DNA of 64,000 nucleotides, taken from Porphyra umbilicalis (lineage: Eukaryota > Rhodophyta > Bangiophyceae > Bangiales > Bangiaceae). Within the stretch, counting starts at the first letter, position 1. Each line of letters opens with the position of its first letter. The notes under the pieces were generated by a model. It ran no database searches. It was not told the origin of the DNA and saw nothing but the letters and a program-made list of their open reading frames with translations. The stretch is taken from assembly GCA_002049455.2 (NCBI GenBank), contig KV919022.1:1-64000 (forward strand), read 5' to 3'. Positions 51,291 through 62,790 of this stretch are shown here, piece after piece. Made by a program: the position numbers and the translations under genes.

Positions 51291-52931
51291 ACGTGCGTCG
51301 GTGCAGCAAGGACAGTCGTGACGCCATGTGCAGTCGCCCGTGCCGACAGCACCAGACCTGCGGGGCGAGGGTGACCCCCCCCCCCCCCACCCTCCCCGTG
51401 GGGGTCGGGTGGCCGGCGGGCGCTCGTTACCGTCAGCCTTCACCCGACCCCCCAGTGTCGGCCTACCAGCAGTTTCGTCTCTCGCGGAGACCCGGAAGAC
51501 GCGTGGCGGACAGCACCGCGTCGGAGGCTGGCGCCCCATGACGGGCGTAGTACGGCGGTGACAGCGGTTGCGGAGGCTCGTGCGGGTTCCGGACGTATGG
51601 CTAGTGGCGGCGGCAAGAGAGGTCTGCGGCGTCGGCGGCTGCGGGGGCCACCTGCCGCGATCCGTGCGCGCGGCCTCACCTCAGCAGCCGTGGACGCCGG
51701 GCGCTGCCAAAGGTTGGCCGCCGCCGGCGACGACTCTGGGATCGCCCACTGCCCGTGGTGTTGCTTTCTGGGAGAAGGCGCCCGGCGACACCAATTGGGG
51801 GGTAAGGGGTGCCGAAGCGGGGAAGGGGGGGAGGGGGGGCACGTACTTGCGTGGTGGCGGCGGACTCGGCCAGTGGCGCGGCTGGCCGTTGGCGACGCCG
51901 CGGCGGACGCAAAAGCTATTCGTAGCAGGGACGGCGCTGGGCGTTAGCCGCCCCGTCGCCACGAAAGGCTGGTTGCTGGCCTCCTGCTGCGTCGCCGGCG
52001 TTAGCCGACGACGCGGCCGGCGGAAATCATCGCTGCCACCACCATTTTCTTTGTAAGTGGCAACGCGCTGCGCGGTTGCCAGAGTGGCGACGGCGTGCCC
52101 GCAAGTTGGGGTCTTGCTGCCGCGGCTGACTACAATGGTAGAAACCACTGAAGCGTCAGCGGCCTCCGGCTGTGCCCCGTGCAAGCAACCTTGGTGCTGT
52201 CGACATTTTCTTTTGCCGCCGCCTTGGCCGCCTCTCAAACCGAGGCGGCGGCGATGGTGTGGCTGGCATGCGTCTTTGGCGGAGCTGTCGGTGCGACGAC
52301 ATTACATGCGCGCCACGTGTGTGGACACAGGGGCAACGGAGCGAGGTGGGGGGGTTATACCCCAGTCCGCGCTGGCGGCAGCGACAGCGAAGCGCGGTCG
52401 CGTGCACGGGCGCGTGGCGATCGCAGCGCTATGGCGACTGTCACGGCTCTGTGACCGATGGTAATCGTCGCCGGTACTGCCCCACGCAAATTTGGGTGAT
52501 GGCAGCTTCTGCGGCAGCGCGGTAAGAGGCAGGCGGCGTCGGCCACGGTGGCCGGCGCTACTGCATGAGGAGGCAGTGGACAGCATCTTCGTATACCGCT
52601 CCGCTGCGCAGGCCTTGCCGTGGCCGTTGCTGCGACACGGGGCCCTCGTGTGGCAGCCTTGCGGCAAATAGGAACTTCAGTGCGTCATGGTTACGGTGGG
52701 TAGAGGTGGCCATGGAAGGGGGGCGGGGCTACCACCACGGTCCAGGCTCGTGAAGCGGGAAAGGCAGAGGCGCATCCAGCAGGCTGGCTTGTGTGGCTGC
52801 TCATGTGGTCTCCGCTGCTTTTCCTGGTGTTTTCCTAGAAGTCTGAAATGGCAAGTACCGAGGCCATTGACTACGCACCACAACATGTTCAGTAATAATT
52901 TCAGTCTAAACCAATATGATGACAATCGTTG
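51291..52931. other. intergenic region downstream of the transposase
   Basis: GC-rich to about 52060, then mixed. Open frames overlap on both strands without motifs. C run at 51375-51384. No transposon terminus for the neighbouring Plavaka-like gene was found. Confidence 0.45.
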
Positions 52932-55900
52932 CTAAACACTCCACGGAAAGAATACATTCAAGAAAAAATGCATGGAAACACGCGACGCAAGCGGGGCATC
53001 AAAACCCGGCGGCAGCGCGGCTGGTCCCCGCCGAGAAGACAGCTCGGCAAAGTCAGGGACGATGTGGGCCAGGCGGCGGATGTGGGCGATGGGCATCTTG
53101 CGCACATCAATGGCACCCTCGTCGTTGAGCTTCCATTGCAAACGTGTGCACCCGCGCTTGTGGAAAACGCACCCGGGCTCTGGTTCCACCCGCCGCATGA
53201 CCGCCACGATGGCCACATCTCCCGTTGGGCGTCTGACGATGGCCCGCAGCTCTCCCACCCCGACATGCCTCACATCGCCGTCGTGGTAGAAAAGGACGCC
53301 GTCAAGCCACGGTTCCTTGTTGAGGGACATCGTGGCGCGCAGCAGCTGGGTCCGCCGTGACCCACACTCAAAGAGCGCCTGAATGTTGACGCACTTGGCA
53401 ACGCGCACGAAGGACTCCTCAGAGACCTCCAACAAACCGGCAACACCTGCCAGGTCGGGGCGCTCGGCAAGCTTTCCGACAAGCACTTTCTCCAAGTTGT
53501 AGCCTCGCCTGGCCTTCCGCGTGGCCGCCCGCTTCTTGGCGCGCTGCAGCTCAGACCGCATCGCTACGCGACGCGCCCACCCCGTCCGCCCGAGCGCCGT
53601 CCGCAACGTGGCGCGCCGCTTGGCCTTCCTCTTGGCCTCTTGGGCCTGATACGTTGTGAGCAGGTCGGCGTTCTCCTTCGCATGGCGTAGCAGTATGGAG
53701 CGTGCTGCCTGCGCCTGCACAACGAGCTGCCTGGTGAAGGCGTCCGGATCCTTGTTGGTGCGGCCGTAGTACGGCTTGTCCGCTCGGTGTAGCGCCTCGT
53801 TGTTGGCGGTGTTGCAGTTTTGGATGTTGCCGTGCCAGCGGATGGCGTCGATGACGTGGCGGATGAGCTTGTGGATCTTTGTTGTGTGAATTGGCCCGAG
53901 GATGGGAAGTACGTAGCGTGTCACAAAGCGCTTCGCCTGCTTGTCGATCTTCAGCCCTTCCTTCAGCGTCATAGGCTTCGGCACGGAGCCCATAATCTGC
54001 CGGCTAAGCCTCGCGTACAGGATGGCGTAGTCAACAAACATGGCCGTGACAGCCTTGTGTACCGGAGTGTCCTTCCACACCGCCCGGTAGAACGAGTAGT
54101 CAAACGCGTCCTCCTTGCCAGACACGCACTCTCCGTCCTCCTCAGTGTCAGCGTCGTACCCGTCATCAGCCGCCACATGCCTGGGCCGCACAGGGTATTC
54201 CTGTTGGCTGTCTCGTTGACAGGGGTTGGGCTCTTCAGGTTCCTCGTTCTCCGACGAGTCTTCGTCCTGATCGGGACCCCAAAGACCAGCCATTGCCCAG
54301 GGTAATATGGGCACACCGCGCCGCTGCTGCGCCCCAGTGAAGTTCGACTGCTTCTCCTTTTCGGGCACAATGTACCTGTAAAGTGGAATGAGGTATACCC
54401 AATGATCAGTACACGAGAAAAGCAGTGCGTATACCATGTCAATGAATGAGCACAGACTGGTGTAGCGAGCACACCTCCACCAAGCACGTGTGATAAAGAA
54501 GCGCCCGCATGTCAAACGCTAGTCACTTAACGTACCCGGCCCCTTTCTTGCACGCCTTGCTCCGACGGCCGACGTGCTTGAACCGGATGTTTGTCACTCG
54601 CCGAGTGGCTGCGGCTGAGCCTGCCGGAGGCTTGTGACCGCGGCACATCTTAGGAAACTTGCGCACGAGCTTGTGCACAAGCATCCTGGTCACTCCCAGG
54701 TCCAGCACCTACAAGGCAGCACAAGAGTCCGTGCGACAAACACATAAAAGCTCGCAGGGATGTCAGAAAAAGCAAATGTGTCGGAATAGGGCCGTCAAGA
54801 GCATTCTAGTGCAATGCCATGCACGCTAAAAATGAATGAGAAGGCCATGGGTAACGTACGTGCAAGACATCGAACCCAATCATACGGTACATCAGACCTG
54901 GCGGCGTCGACAAGCCCGCCATGCCCGCGAGCGCTGGCACATGGCAGGTCCCGCTGCCAAAAGCCTCAAGCGACACTCGTGGGGGTCGCTTGCGCGCCCT
55001 AGTCCTGTGGCCGGCACCCTCGAGGTGGTTCTCCAACGTATCAATCACGACCCGGTCCTCGGCGTCCATCGCCTCAGGCGAGCCGGCCACATTAACATGC
55101 ACTTGACAGTTGCTGCACGGGAACTCACACTTGCCACCTTTCAGACAGAGAACAGCCCGTTCTTCCGGCTGATCACAAATGTACAGCAGCACGCGCACAA
55201 ATCCCATCAGCGTCTGTCGTCCGTGTGACACCTCAATGCCGATGTGGCTGCGACCGATGGCCTCGCGGAAGGCCAAGTAGAGCACCCGCTGTAGCAGCCC
55301 ACAGCGACGCTCTCGGGCGCGTTCGCCGGCGGCGGGCTCCTGCATCCTTCGTACAACTGGAATGTAGGCGACGGTGACCCATTCCTCGGATCCCGGCACG
55401 ACATTGACCAGCCGAACTCTGACTGGGTACAATTTATGGGCTGGGGAAAACAAACATTCGCATTGGGATATAATATCCTCGTCAATTGCAGACAATCAAA
55501 CAAGGCCGAGACACAGGAACGAGAGGGGTGGTTAGCAATTGCCCCAGACAGTATAATCAAGAATCGCAGCCATTCGTGACCCACGGAAACACAGAGCCCA
55601 CTAAAGGATGCCCACCACGTACCACCGGACCACGACAGCTGGCTGCTATCGCTGAAGACATGCACCGCCAGCACGCAGCTGTCCTCCCCATGCAAACGCA
55701 TCACCTCCAACTCGCAGAGCTTGAACGCATCCCCGTCCAGGGGCGACTCCCGGTTGTCACTGGGCGGCGCCGGCCCGTCTGGGCCGCTCCACCAGCGCAC
55801 CTCCTTCGCATCCTCCAGCAATCCGAGAATGACCTCCATGACCGAGCGGAAGTAGGCCTCGTACTCGACGTTGCCCTCAGCGAGCTTGACCTTCATCCAC

Positions 55901-56703
55901 CCCGCCCCCAGCACGGCGTCGTCGATATCGTCGTGCAGAGCACTCTGGAACGCCGTGCACGTGGCGAAGCTGTCCTTCAGGGTCTTGAAGTGGCCGCTGT
56001 CTTCGGGCATACCCTTCTGCGTCCGATCCCAGATATTCAGGAACTCAAACAGCTTCTTCTGCTCGCCCTGCGACAACCCGGCGCCACCAATGCTCAGCAC
56101 AAAATCTTGTAGGGCACGAAGGCGGTAGCTGTTGAACCTACCCGTTTTGGGCTTCTTGCGGCGAACGACCAGCGGACGTGCACGAGCTTTGTCGCAAAAT
56201 GACTCATAGAACGCTCGAACAGCTGTCACCACGGTTGTGTACGAGTACTCGGGCGTTCCCCCGGCGGGTGCCTCACACCGCGAGGTGCCGCCGTCCTCCG
56301 GTTGAACGGGCATACGCGACAACGCTAGAAGCGAATCCAGGTGCCTGTCGACGGCCACAGCGCGCTCCGCCGCGGTCGTGGGGCCCTGTCGCGACAGGGA
56401 AGACTCGGACACGTTGGGCTCATGCGTCGCGGCGCCACCTCGGTTGTCGACTGTGGCATGGTGACGACGTGGAGCAGGTGACGCGTCGCCGGTACGTTGG
56501 CCACTCGAATCACCATCGCCGCCCGAGTGTGCACTGCCAGGTAGCCCGTTCCCTCTCCGCTTCCGTGCTCTGGGGCGCTCACCACCACCCGCTACCCGCT
56601 TGTGCTGATAGATCTGGTGAACTCGCAGGGAGGCAATCGTCGTGAACTCGGCGCCGCAGAAACTACAGTGCAGCTCCCGCGCCGTTGGGGGGATGTCAGA
56701 CAT
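52932..56703 (-). CDS. Plavaka-type transposase (CMC/CACTA superfamily), apparently intact, four exons
   Basis: A cut-and-paste DNA transposase. Exons (minus): 56703-55623, 55440-54860, 54708-54536 and 54375-52932. They join in frame to 1092 residues. Introns start GTACGT and end AG (CCCCAG, TGTAG, TACAG). Residues 13-34 form a C2H2 finger (C-x2-C-x12-H-x4-H in HCSFCGAEFTTIASLRVHQ). Then come an arginine/serine-rich stretch and the Plavaka core: HVFSDSSQLSWSG spliced to AHKLYPVRVRLVNVVPGSEE and VTVAYIPVV, CEFPCSNCQVH (CxxC), MYRMIGFDVLH spliced to VLDLGVTRMLVHKLVRKFP. Late in exon 4 KIHKLIRHVIDAIRWHGNIQ, NNEALHRADKPYYGRTNKD and a basic helix follow. The order equals that of fungal Plavaka transposases. 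No frame damage was seen. Terminal repeats could not be identified, so mobility is unproven. Confidence 0.85.
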
Positions 56704-57900
56704 TGTAGCGGCTTCTTTGAGACGTGAAAAGCAAAGCAGGCGCCAAACGCGTACAAGCGCGTGGAGAACGCACGTCATCAGCGTGTTAGAATCACTTGCG
56801 ACGAGTGCCTCACGGAGCCAGTCCAGGGCGAATCTCCCAGTGGCGCCCATAGCGGGCGCGTGGCATAGAGTCCCAATAGGCACCCGTGAGAACTCACAGC
56901 AATGGGATGCTCAGCATGTAGCGGAAGCGAAAAGAAGAGGTCAAACCAGATCGCAGGAGCTGCTAGAGCGGCCGACGACACAATGAAAGGCAGTCTAAGA
57001 AGTACGGGATTCTCGTTGGGGGAGGGAGCGCTACTCTCAACCCAGTGGCGCAGAGCTTTGAGCTCGGTTGTACGCAGTGCGCTGACGGCACGAACAGTAC
57101 CTTGACCGCCAGCAGCCCACACTCTTTCCCCCTGATGGGCAACAGCCGCCTCTACACCGGCGCAGAGGAACTTTGCAAGACCCACACAGTAACGCAGGAA
57201 TTTCTTACACGCCTTATGGCCTTGAAAAAACCTCGACTGGTCCCCTGTCTGCCCGATAGGAAACACTCAGAGGCTGTACTGTGGCGAAAGCTAACCGTGG
57301 CCCCGCCGATTGAGCTCGGCCATATCGGGTACAAATCGGACGCTCTTTGCTCCACTTGTTGGCGCGTGATGCACGGCCGGGTCGCTCCCACCCTCGAGAG
57401 GCTCATCAGGGGCTCTGGCTCTACCTCGGGACCTGACTGTCGACAAGAAACGGACCCTCTTTTTAGGACGGCGCAGAGGAGTCAGTTCCAGACTTGGGGT
57501 CTGTTGTCACGGTCGTGGGCTTCTTCCAGTAAATCTCAGCCGCACTATGCTGCGCATTCTGACGTTGACCGGCGTATGTGTCACACAGCACCTAGCTATG
57601 GCAGTATGCCTAATTTTAGCCGATGCGCAGCGCTTTCATACGCAAGAAAAAGCTGGACTTTGCTTCTTGCGTTTAATTTGACTGGTTTTCATGTAACTCC
57701 TTGACCATAGCAAATGTTCCTTGTGGACGATCTGTTCTCTAAATTGAGGTAGGGGGTTCCGAGCAGCGGTTTGACGTCGTCGACACAGTTGTGCCGGCCG
57801 CTCGTTGTCAAACGCGTGTCGCATCGCTTCTTTGACCCTGTCATCGCCGTGCCGGCCGAGTCGCGCTCGCGACACTGGGTGAGGGGGGACTCGGTAGGGA
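56704..57900. other. upstream region of the transposase
   Basis: Balanced composition and no recognisable gene; a 219-codon plus-strand frame (57045-57704) has no motif. It should contain the promoter and perhaps the terminal repeat of the Plavaka-like element, but no inverted partner was found on the other side. Confidence 0.45.
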
Positions 57901-59550
57901 GCTGCGGCGGCGACGCCGATGACACCGACGGCGGTACGCCTGAGTTGGAGGGGAGAGAGGGTCGAGAGGTGGTGGAGGTGTTTTTTTTTTTTGCTGTCGC
58001 TGGCACAAGTCACGGCCGACGCCACATCCACTACAACGGCGATGGCGACATTCCGGGCGGCACCGGCGCGGCGGTGGCGACGCCGGTGGCAGAATCGGCG
58101 GCGCGCTTGAGTCGTGGGGGGGGGGCAAGACGTCTGCGGTTTGGGGGGTGGTCGTTATTGTCTTCGTTGCCGCCACCGTTCGTAGCTGACGTCGTCGCCA
58201 CTGGACTGGCGATGAAAACACTTTTGGAGGTGACGGCGAGGCATCGGCGACGCCTGTTGCACTGACATCGGCGGGCTGGACGTGGGGGGAGGAGGGAGGC
58301 ATGTGGGGCTGGGGGCGCTGGATTTGTCTGTTGCGGCCCTCAGAGACCACAGCCAGCTCAGCCGCTATCACGGCGGCGTTAACGACAGTCGTGGAGGCGG
58401 CGGTGGAGCGGCCATGGCGATGTCACTGGCACCGTCGCTGGCGCGCCTGGTTGTGGGCGGGGGGGGGAGGCGAGCGGGGCTGAGAATGCGCGTGTTTTTC
58501 GGTGCCGCCGCCGCTACAGCGACAAGCCGACGGCATCATGTCGTCAGGCGGAATGAAGACTTCCTCTGCGGCGGCGCGCCGCGCACAAGGGCACGTGGAA
58601 AAAGGAAGACGCGTCTTACAACCAGCCGCCCTCCCCCCCCCCACCCCCCGTTTCCCGATCCCAAAAAAACTCTGACATCAGCTCTCACTCCGCGCAGCGG
58701 AGAGTGGCCGCCGCGCCGCCGCCAACGAGATCGCCGCCAAGTTGCCGCTGACCACCAGAGCGAGGCGGCCCGGCGACGGCACGGCGACGCGGGGGCGGCG
58801 CGGCGACGCGGCGGCGACACGGCGACGCGGCGGCGACACGGCGACGCGGCGGCGACGCGGCAACGCGGCGGCGGCGCAGCGCCGGAGGAGGTGCTGGTGC
58901 GGAGGCGGGGGGGGCCTTTCTTTTGTGGGGCGAAGGTGGTGATTATGGCGGGGGTGGCCGCGGCGCGGTGGCTGTTGCCGCCAAATGTGACACGCTGCAG
59001 GAGCCGCCGCGTCACTGCCGGCGGCATCGCCGCCGCGCCTCTTTGGTGGGGGGAGGCTGCAGTGCGGCGCCTGGTGCCGGCGGACCCGACACGCGGCAGT
59101 GGCCGCCGCGCCGCCCTTGGCGGGATCGCCGCCGCACCGCCGCCGACCACGACGGCGCGGCGGCGCGGCAGTGGCACGGCGGCGCGGCGGCGGCGCGACG
59201 CGGTGACGCGGCGGCAAAGCAGCTGTTGCTGCGGTCGCGGGGGGGGCGGTTCTTTTGGAAGGGGGGGGTGGTTTTAATTGGGGGCGGGATGTGCGGCGCG
59301 ACGGTTGGTGCCGTCGCACCCGACACGCTGCGGCAGCCGCCGCTCCGTCGCCGGCGGGATCGCCGCCGCGCCGCCGCCGACAACCAGGACGCGGCGGCGC
59401 GGCGGCGGCACGGCAACGCGGCGGCGACGCGGTGGCGGGGCAGCTGCTGTTCGGGTCGCGTGGGTGGTGGTTCGGGACCCCAGGCGGGGGCGGGGAAAAG
59501 AGGGAGAAGTGGAGGGGGAGAGGTGCGGGCGTCCTAGAGAACAAACTGAT
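57901..59550. repeat. GC-rich degenerate tandem repeat region
   Basis: A (GGCGACGCG/GGCGACACG)n array at about 58770-58870 lies among larger, diverged units. The segment ACCCGACACG..GCAG..GCCGCCG.., CGGCGGGATCGCCGCCGC occurs at 59084 and again at 59318 (234 bp apart), with weaker relatives at 58690 and 58985. All frames are open in places, giving Arg/Ala/Pro shadows. No gene supported. Confidence 0.7.
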
Positions 59551-60630
59551 CGCAGGAGGCAGAACACTGCGTGAAGCATCAGCCAAGTCATCGAAGAGGG
59601 CAATGAATGGGCGGTGTGCCGCGCTCCGCTTCCGTTGCCCCCCACATTCATGCGTTTGCCGCCAGTTTTCTTGCGTCCAGGGTCGCTTCCAAAACCTAGT
59701 CGATCAATTTGGTGCAAACTGTGCCGATGCCAGCTCTGTTTGGTCTGTTTGGCCGCGCGAGGTCCCAGAAGCAGCATGCATATTGACTGGCTGGTTCTGG
59801 TCCACGGATGCGCGATTCCTTCCAGAGAGCCCTTTAACAGAACTGGACCACATGTTTTTCTCTGCACAATTATTTTCGGCCAACCAATCGTAGGACCTGA
59901 TTTGGAGTACTTCATCTGGCAATAGCATTTCGTAGGACCGTTTGATCACACTTGAGCCTGACCACAGACGCCTGCTGGCTACGAAAGCCGCAGCGGATCG
60001 AGAAACGCCTGACACCAACAGTGAGCGCTGGACGGCCGCCCCGTGGCGTACTCCGCAGGCGGCCCCGCTCCGTCATCCTCATCGCTACACGGCCGCCGAG
60101 GCAGAACAGCAAAGAGCCGTGGGTGCGGCGAATCCTCCAAGAGCTGCCTTGTGCCGCTGTCGCGGGCAGGATCTCAAACAAACGGAAAGTGAAGGAAGCA
60201 CGGGGCGGGGCTCTGGGGCTTGTCCGTTCCACTCACGGCCGCTCTAGTGCTACGTGGCCAACGGCTATTCCTCCGCGTGCTCCGCGGCCGTGGTGCCCTT
60301 GCCACTCGGTTTTCTGAATCTATTTGCTGTTGCTGGCCCCAGGATCCGGGTAGCCTGCTTGTCACCCCTCTTTTACGCAGGCGCGCTGGTTCCCTGAGAA
60401 GACGTCCCCGCTCTGTTGTGCGCCAAAGCGGAGTGCCCAAAGTCAGACCGTTTGTGGGGCCGACGGAAGCCTATAATAAGGTGCGCACCAGCGTGTGAGG
60501 GTCTTCTCCAGTGCTTGTCTCTCGCCGTGTGCTCCGCGGTGATCTTTTTCCCCCCCCGGTGTGTGACGTCACCTGTTGCTGGTGCACCTCCCCCCCGCTC
60601 CGACTTGCTCTGTTTTCTTTTCTCTGTCCG
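59551..60630. other. upstream region of the acidic-tail gene
   Basis: Ordinary composition. CGTAGGACC occurs twice near 59890 and 59930. No other gene. It includes the promoter candidates listed next. Confidence 0.5.
60472..60571 (+). promoter_or_regulatory. candidate promoter of the acidic-tail gene (TATA-like, CRE)
   Basis: TATAATAAGG begins at 60472, about 160 bp before ATG 60631, and the palindrome TGACGTCA lies at 60564-60571, about 60 bp before it. The same pair at similar distances precedes the subtilase gene. Motif evidence only. Confidence 0.35.
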
Positions 60631-62790
60631 ATGGAGGGTGGACGCCAGCCCGTGGCTGACCCTGCCAGTGGGATGAGCAGCCGTCCAAGAGGCGGGCGTC
60701 CCCCGATTCCAGCAGCCCAAGCTCAGCTCGCTGCGCGGCAGCCCTTGTCCGAGGGATGGGCGGCGGCGGTCGCGACGCAGACGGGGGGGAGACTACCGGC
60801 AGCGGGATCGCTGCATGCGCTGATGCGCGTTGACGCAGGTGTTGAAGCTGATGACGCGGCTCGCGCGGCAGCATCGGCGCGCTCGCCTCACCAGTCGTCC
60901 CAGCTGCCGCCCACCACCCTTTTTTCTCAACCGGCCTCCTTTTACTACGACAGCGGACCCACGGCGGCGTTTGAGGAGCACGGCATCTTGCCTGTGTGTA
61001 CGATCGCACCTCCCTCTGTCTCAATGCCCATCAACACCGCCCAGCAGTCAGTGTATGAGCTGCACAAGATGCCCATCGTTACCAACCACGTCAATGGCGA
61101 AGAATCCATGACACACGGGCAGGCTACTGGCAGCGTCGCCACCGGACCCTCTACGAACCCGCAGCAGCAACCATGCTCGTCGGCCATTAGGCACCCGACC
61201 GCGGCGGGTCTCGTGCTGCCGAGGTCGCGGCCATCTCAGCAAGCTGCGCATGTGACGGCTATGGCGGCATCGCCGAGGCTGCTGGGTGCGCCGGCGGGCG
61301 TCAGCCAGGACTTGGGCGATGGGAGCGTGGCGGCACTCCCGCGTTCGGCTTCTCGCAGGAAGCCCGTTCGCAGAGGCGGAACGCTCACCAAGAAGCCGAG
61401 AACAGCCTCTGGCCCTACACGGTCTGGCTTGGCAGTGACAGACGCAGCGGCGGCGCCGGGCACCGCGACGCTGGGACCACCTGCCTCTCGTACACTCACC
61501 GCCGCTGACATCAAGTGTGCGGTGCGCGACGCGATTCAGCCATTGAGCGACGTTGTGTATAAGTGTGTCCAGGACGCCAGCGACCTCACATCCTCCGTCA
61601 ACCGCCTCGCACGCAAGGTCGACACGCAGGGTCAAGGCTACGAGACCACGGCCAAGGCGGTGGTGGACCTCCACGCTGCTGTAGCGAGGCCTACGGGCCA
61701 AAAGCTTCCGTCGGTGCCGCAGCCGGGACGCTCTGGCGGCCGGACCAACACCCCCAAGGACAAAATTTCCGTGGCGGCTGCCAATTTCGAGGAAATGGAC
61801 AACATTCGGCAGGAGCTCAAGGCCACAGTTCAGAAGCAGACGGCGGACACGGGCATCAGCCGGCTGGTCATGTACGACTCAGACCGGGCTTGGGGCTCGG
61901 TGTTGGCCGCGGTCACCGCGGTGCGGGGTTGCACTCCACCGGAAGCGACCAACTACTTGCTTACCGCGCGCCTCTTCCCTGTGCGTGGCAATCGGGAAGC
62001 GACAAAGAAGAAGCGGCCCCTCAAGGCGCTCAACATGGTCATCCCCCACTTTTTGCAGGACCTCAAAGACAACGCGTTGAAGCCGTTTTGGCAGACTGTG
62101 CACGTTGACCCCAAGAAATTGACACGCGTGACGGCGCTCAAGTGGCTCAACAATAACGAGTACCTCGAGTCCTACAAGGGTCGAAAGGGCCTCGTTGCGG
62201 CCGGCAAGCGCATGATGAGGTGCCTCAACGCGCCCGAGCGCATCGTCAAGACGCCGGGAGTTGGCGGCGGCGATCATCTTATCCTCTGCGCCGGGCACTA
62301 TGGCATGCTGAGCAGCTTTGTTCGTCACATTCTCCTTGTTGCTGCCGGTCTTCGCAAGCCTCGCCGCACCGGAAAAACGGCTGGCGCCTACAAGCGCTGG
62401 CGTGAGGAGATGGTTTTGGTGGACAAGTTCCTCCCTAAGGACGACACGGTGCACGACGGGCTCCGCATCATTGATGGTGCGGACACAAACCGTGCCGTTT
62501 TGCCGAGTGGCAGCGCTGACGCCGCCGGTGAAGCCGCCGACGAGAGTGGCAGCAGCAGCGACGGCGGCTACGAGAGCGACGGCGCCAGTGGGGGGGAGAA
62601 AGAGGGAGATGCGCACCGCGCGGCAGAGGGATGGGCAGGGGCGGGCGGTCCGAGTGATGAGGAGGTTGAGGTTCGCAAGGACGCCGTGGGCGACGAGAGT
62701 GGAGATTGTGACGAGAGTGGGGAGAGTGGGGAGAGTAGTGGAGAAAGTGGGGAGGGTGAGGAGGACAGCGAGGACGGGGGTGGTAAGTAG
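60631..62790 (+). CDS. orphan protein with conserved-looking core and acidic C-terminal tail
   Basis: 719 residues from ATG 60631 (ATG 60673 is an alternative). Residues 1-270 are Ala/Ser/Pro-rich. About 265-300 is basic (RSASRRKPVRRGGTLTKKPR), a possible nuclear localisation signal. Around 330-390 lies a probable coiled coil (VYKCVQDASDLTSSVNRLAR). Residues 420-625 look folded: MDNIRQELKATVQKQTADTG, SDRAWGSVLAAVTAVRGCTP, FLQDLKDNALKPFWQTVHVD, TALKWLNNNEYLESYKGRKG and a basic helix. The tail is Ser/Asp/Glu/Gly-rich (ESGESGESSGESGEGEEDSE). I recognise no family; a transposon-associated or lineage-specific nuclear protein is possible. The stop lies in GTAAGTAG, a good splice donor, so the mRNA may continue into another exon. 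The frame is intact and the GC content lower than in the housekeeping genes. Confidence 0.65.
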   Translation: MEGGRQPVADPASGMSSRPRGGRPPIPAAQAQLAARQPLSEGWAAAVATQTGGRLPAAGSLHALMRVDAGVEADDAARAAASARSPHQSSQLPPTTLFSQPASFYYDSGPTAAFEEHGILPVCTIAPPSVSMPINTAQQSVYELHKMPIVTNHVNGEESMTHGQATGSVATGPSTNPQQQPCSSAIRHPTAAGLVLPRSRPSQQAAHVTAMAASPRLLGAPAGVSQDLGDGSVAALPRSASRRKPVRRGGTLTKKPRTASGPTRSGLAVTDAAAAPGTATLGPPASRTLTAADIKCAVRDAIQPLSDVVYKCVQDASDLTSSVNRLARKVDTQGQGYETTAKAVVDLHAAVARPTGQKLPSVPQPGRSGGRTNTPKDKISVAAANFEEMDNIRQELKATVQKQTADTGISRLVMYDSDRAWGSVLAAVTAVRGCTPPEATNYLLTARLFPVRGNREATKKKRPLKALNMVIPHFLQDLKDNALKPFWQTVHVDPKKLTRVTALKWLNNNEYLESYKGRKGLVAAGKRMMRCLNAPERIVKTPGVGGGDHLILCAGHYGMLSSFVRHILLVAAGLRKPRRTGKTAGAYKRWREEMVLVDKFLPKDDTVHDGLRIIDGADTNRAVLPSGSADAAGEAADESGSSSDGGYESDGASGGEKEGDAHRAAEGWAGAGGPSDEEVEVRKDAVGDESGDCDESGESGESSGESGEGEEDSEDGGGK

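Noticed and set aside
51022-51541. Open frames across the 24-bp minisatellite
   Set aside because: Open only because the unit length is a multiple of three; flanks show no coding signal.
52560-57740. Terminal inverted repeats of the Plavaka-like element
   Set aside because: Searching by eye on both sides gave no convincing matching CAC...GTG ends, so no element boundary is claimed.
58282-59277. 331-codon plus-strand frame in the GC-rich repeat
   Set aside because: Arg/Ala/Gly translation of degenerate repeats, open on the other strand too.
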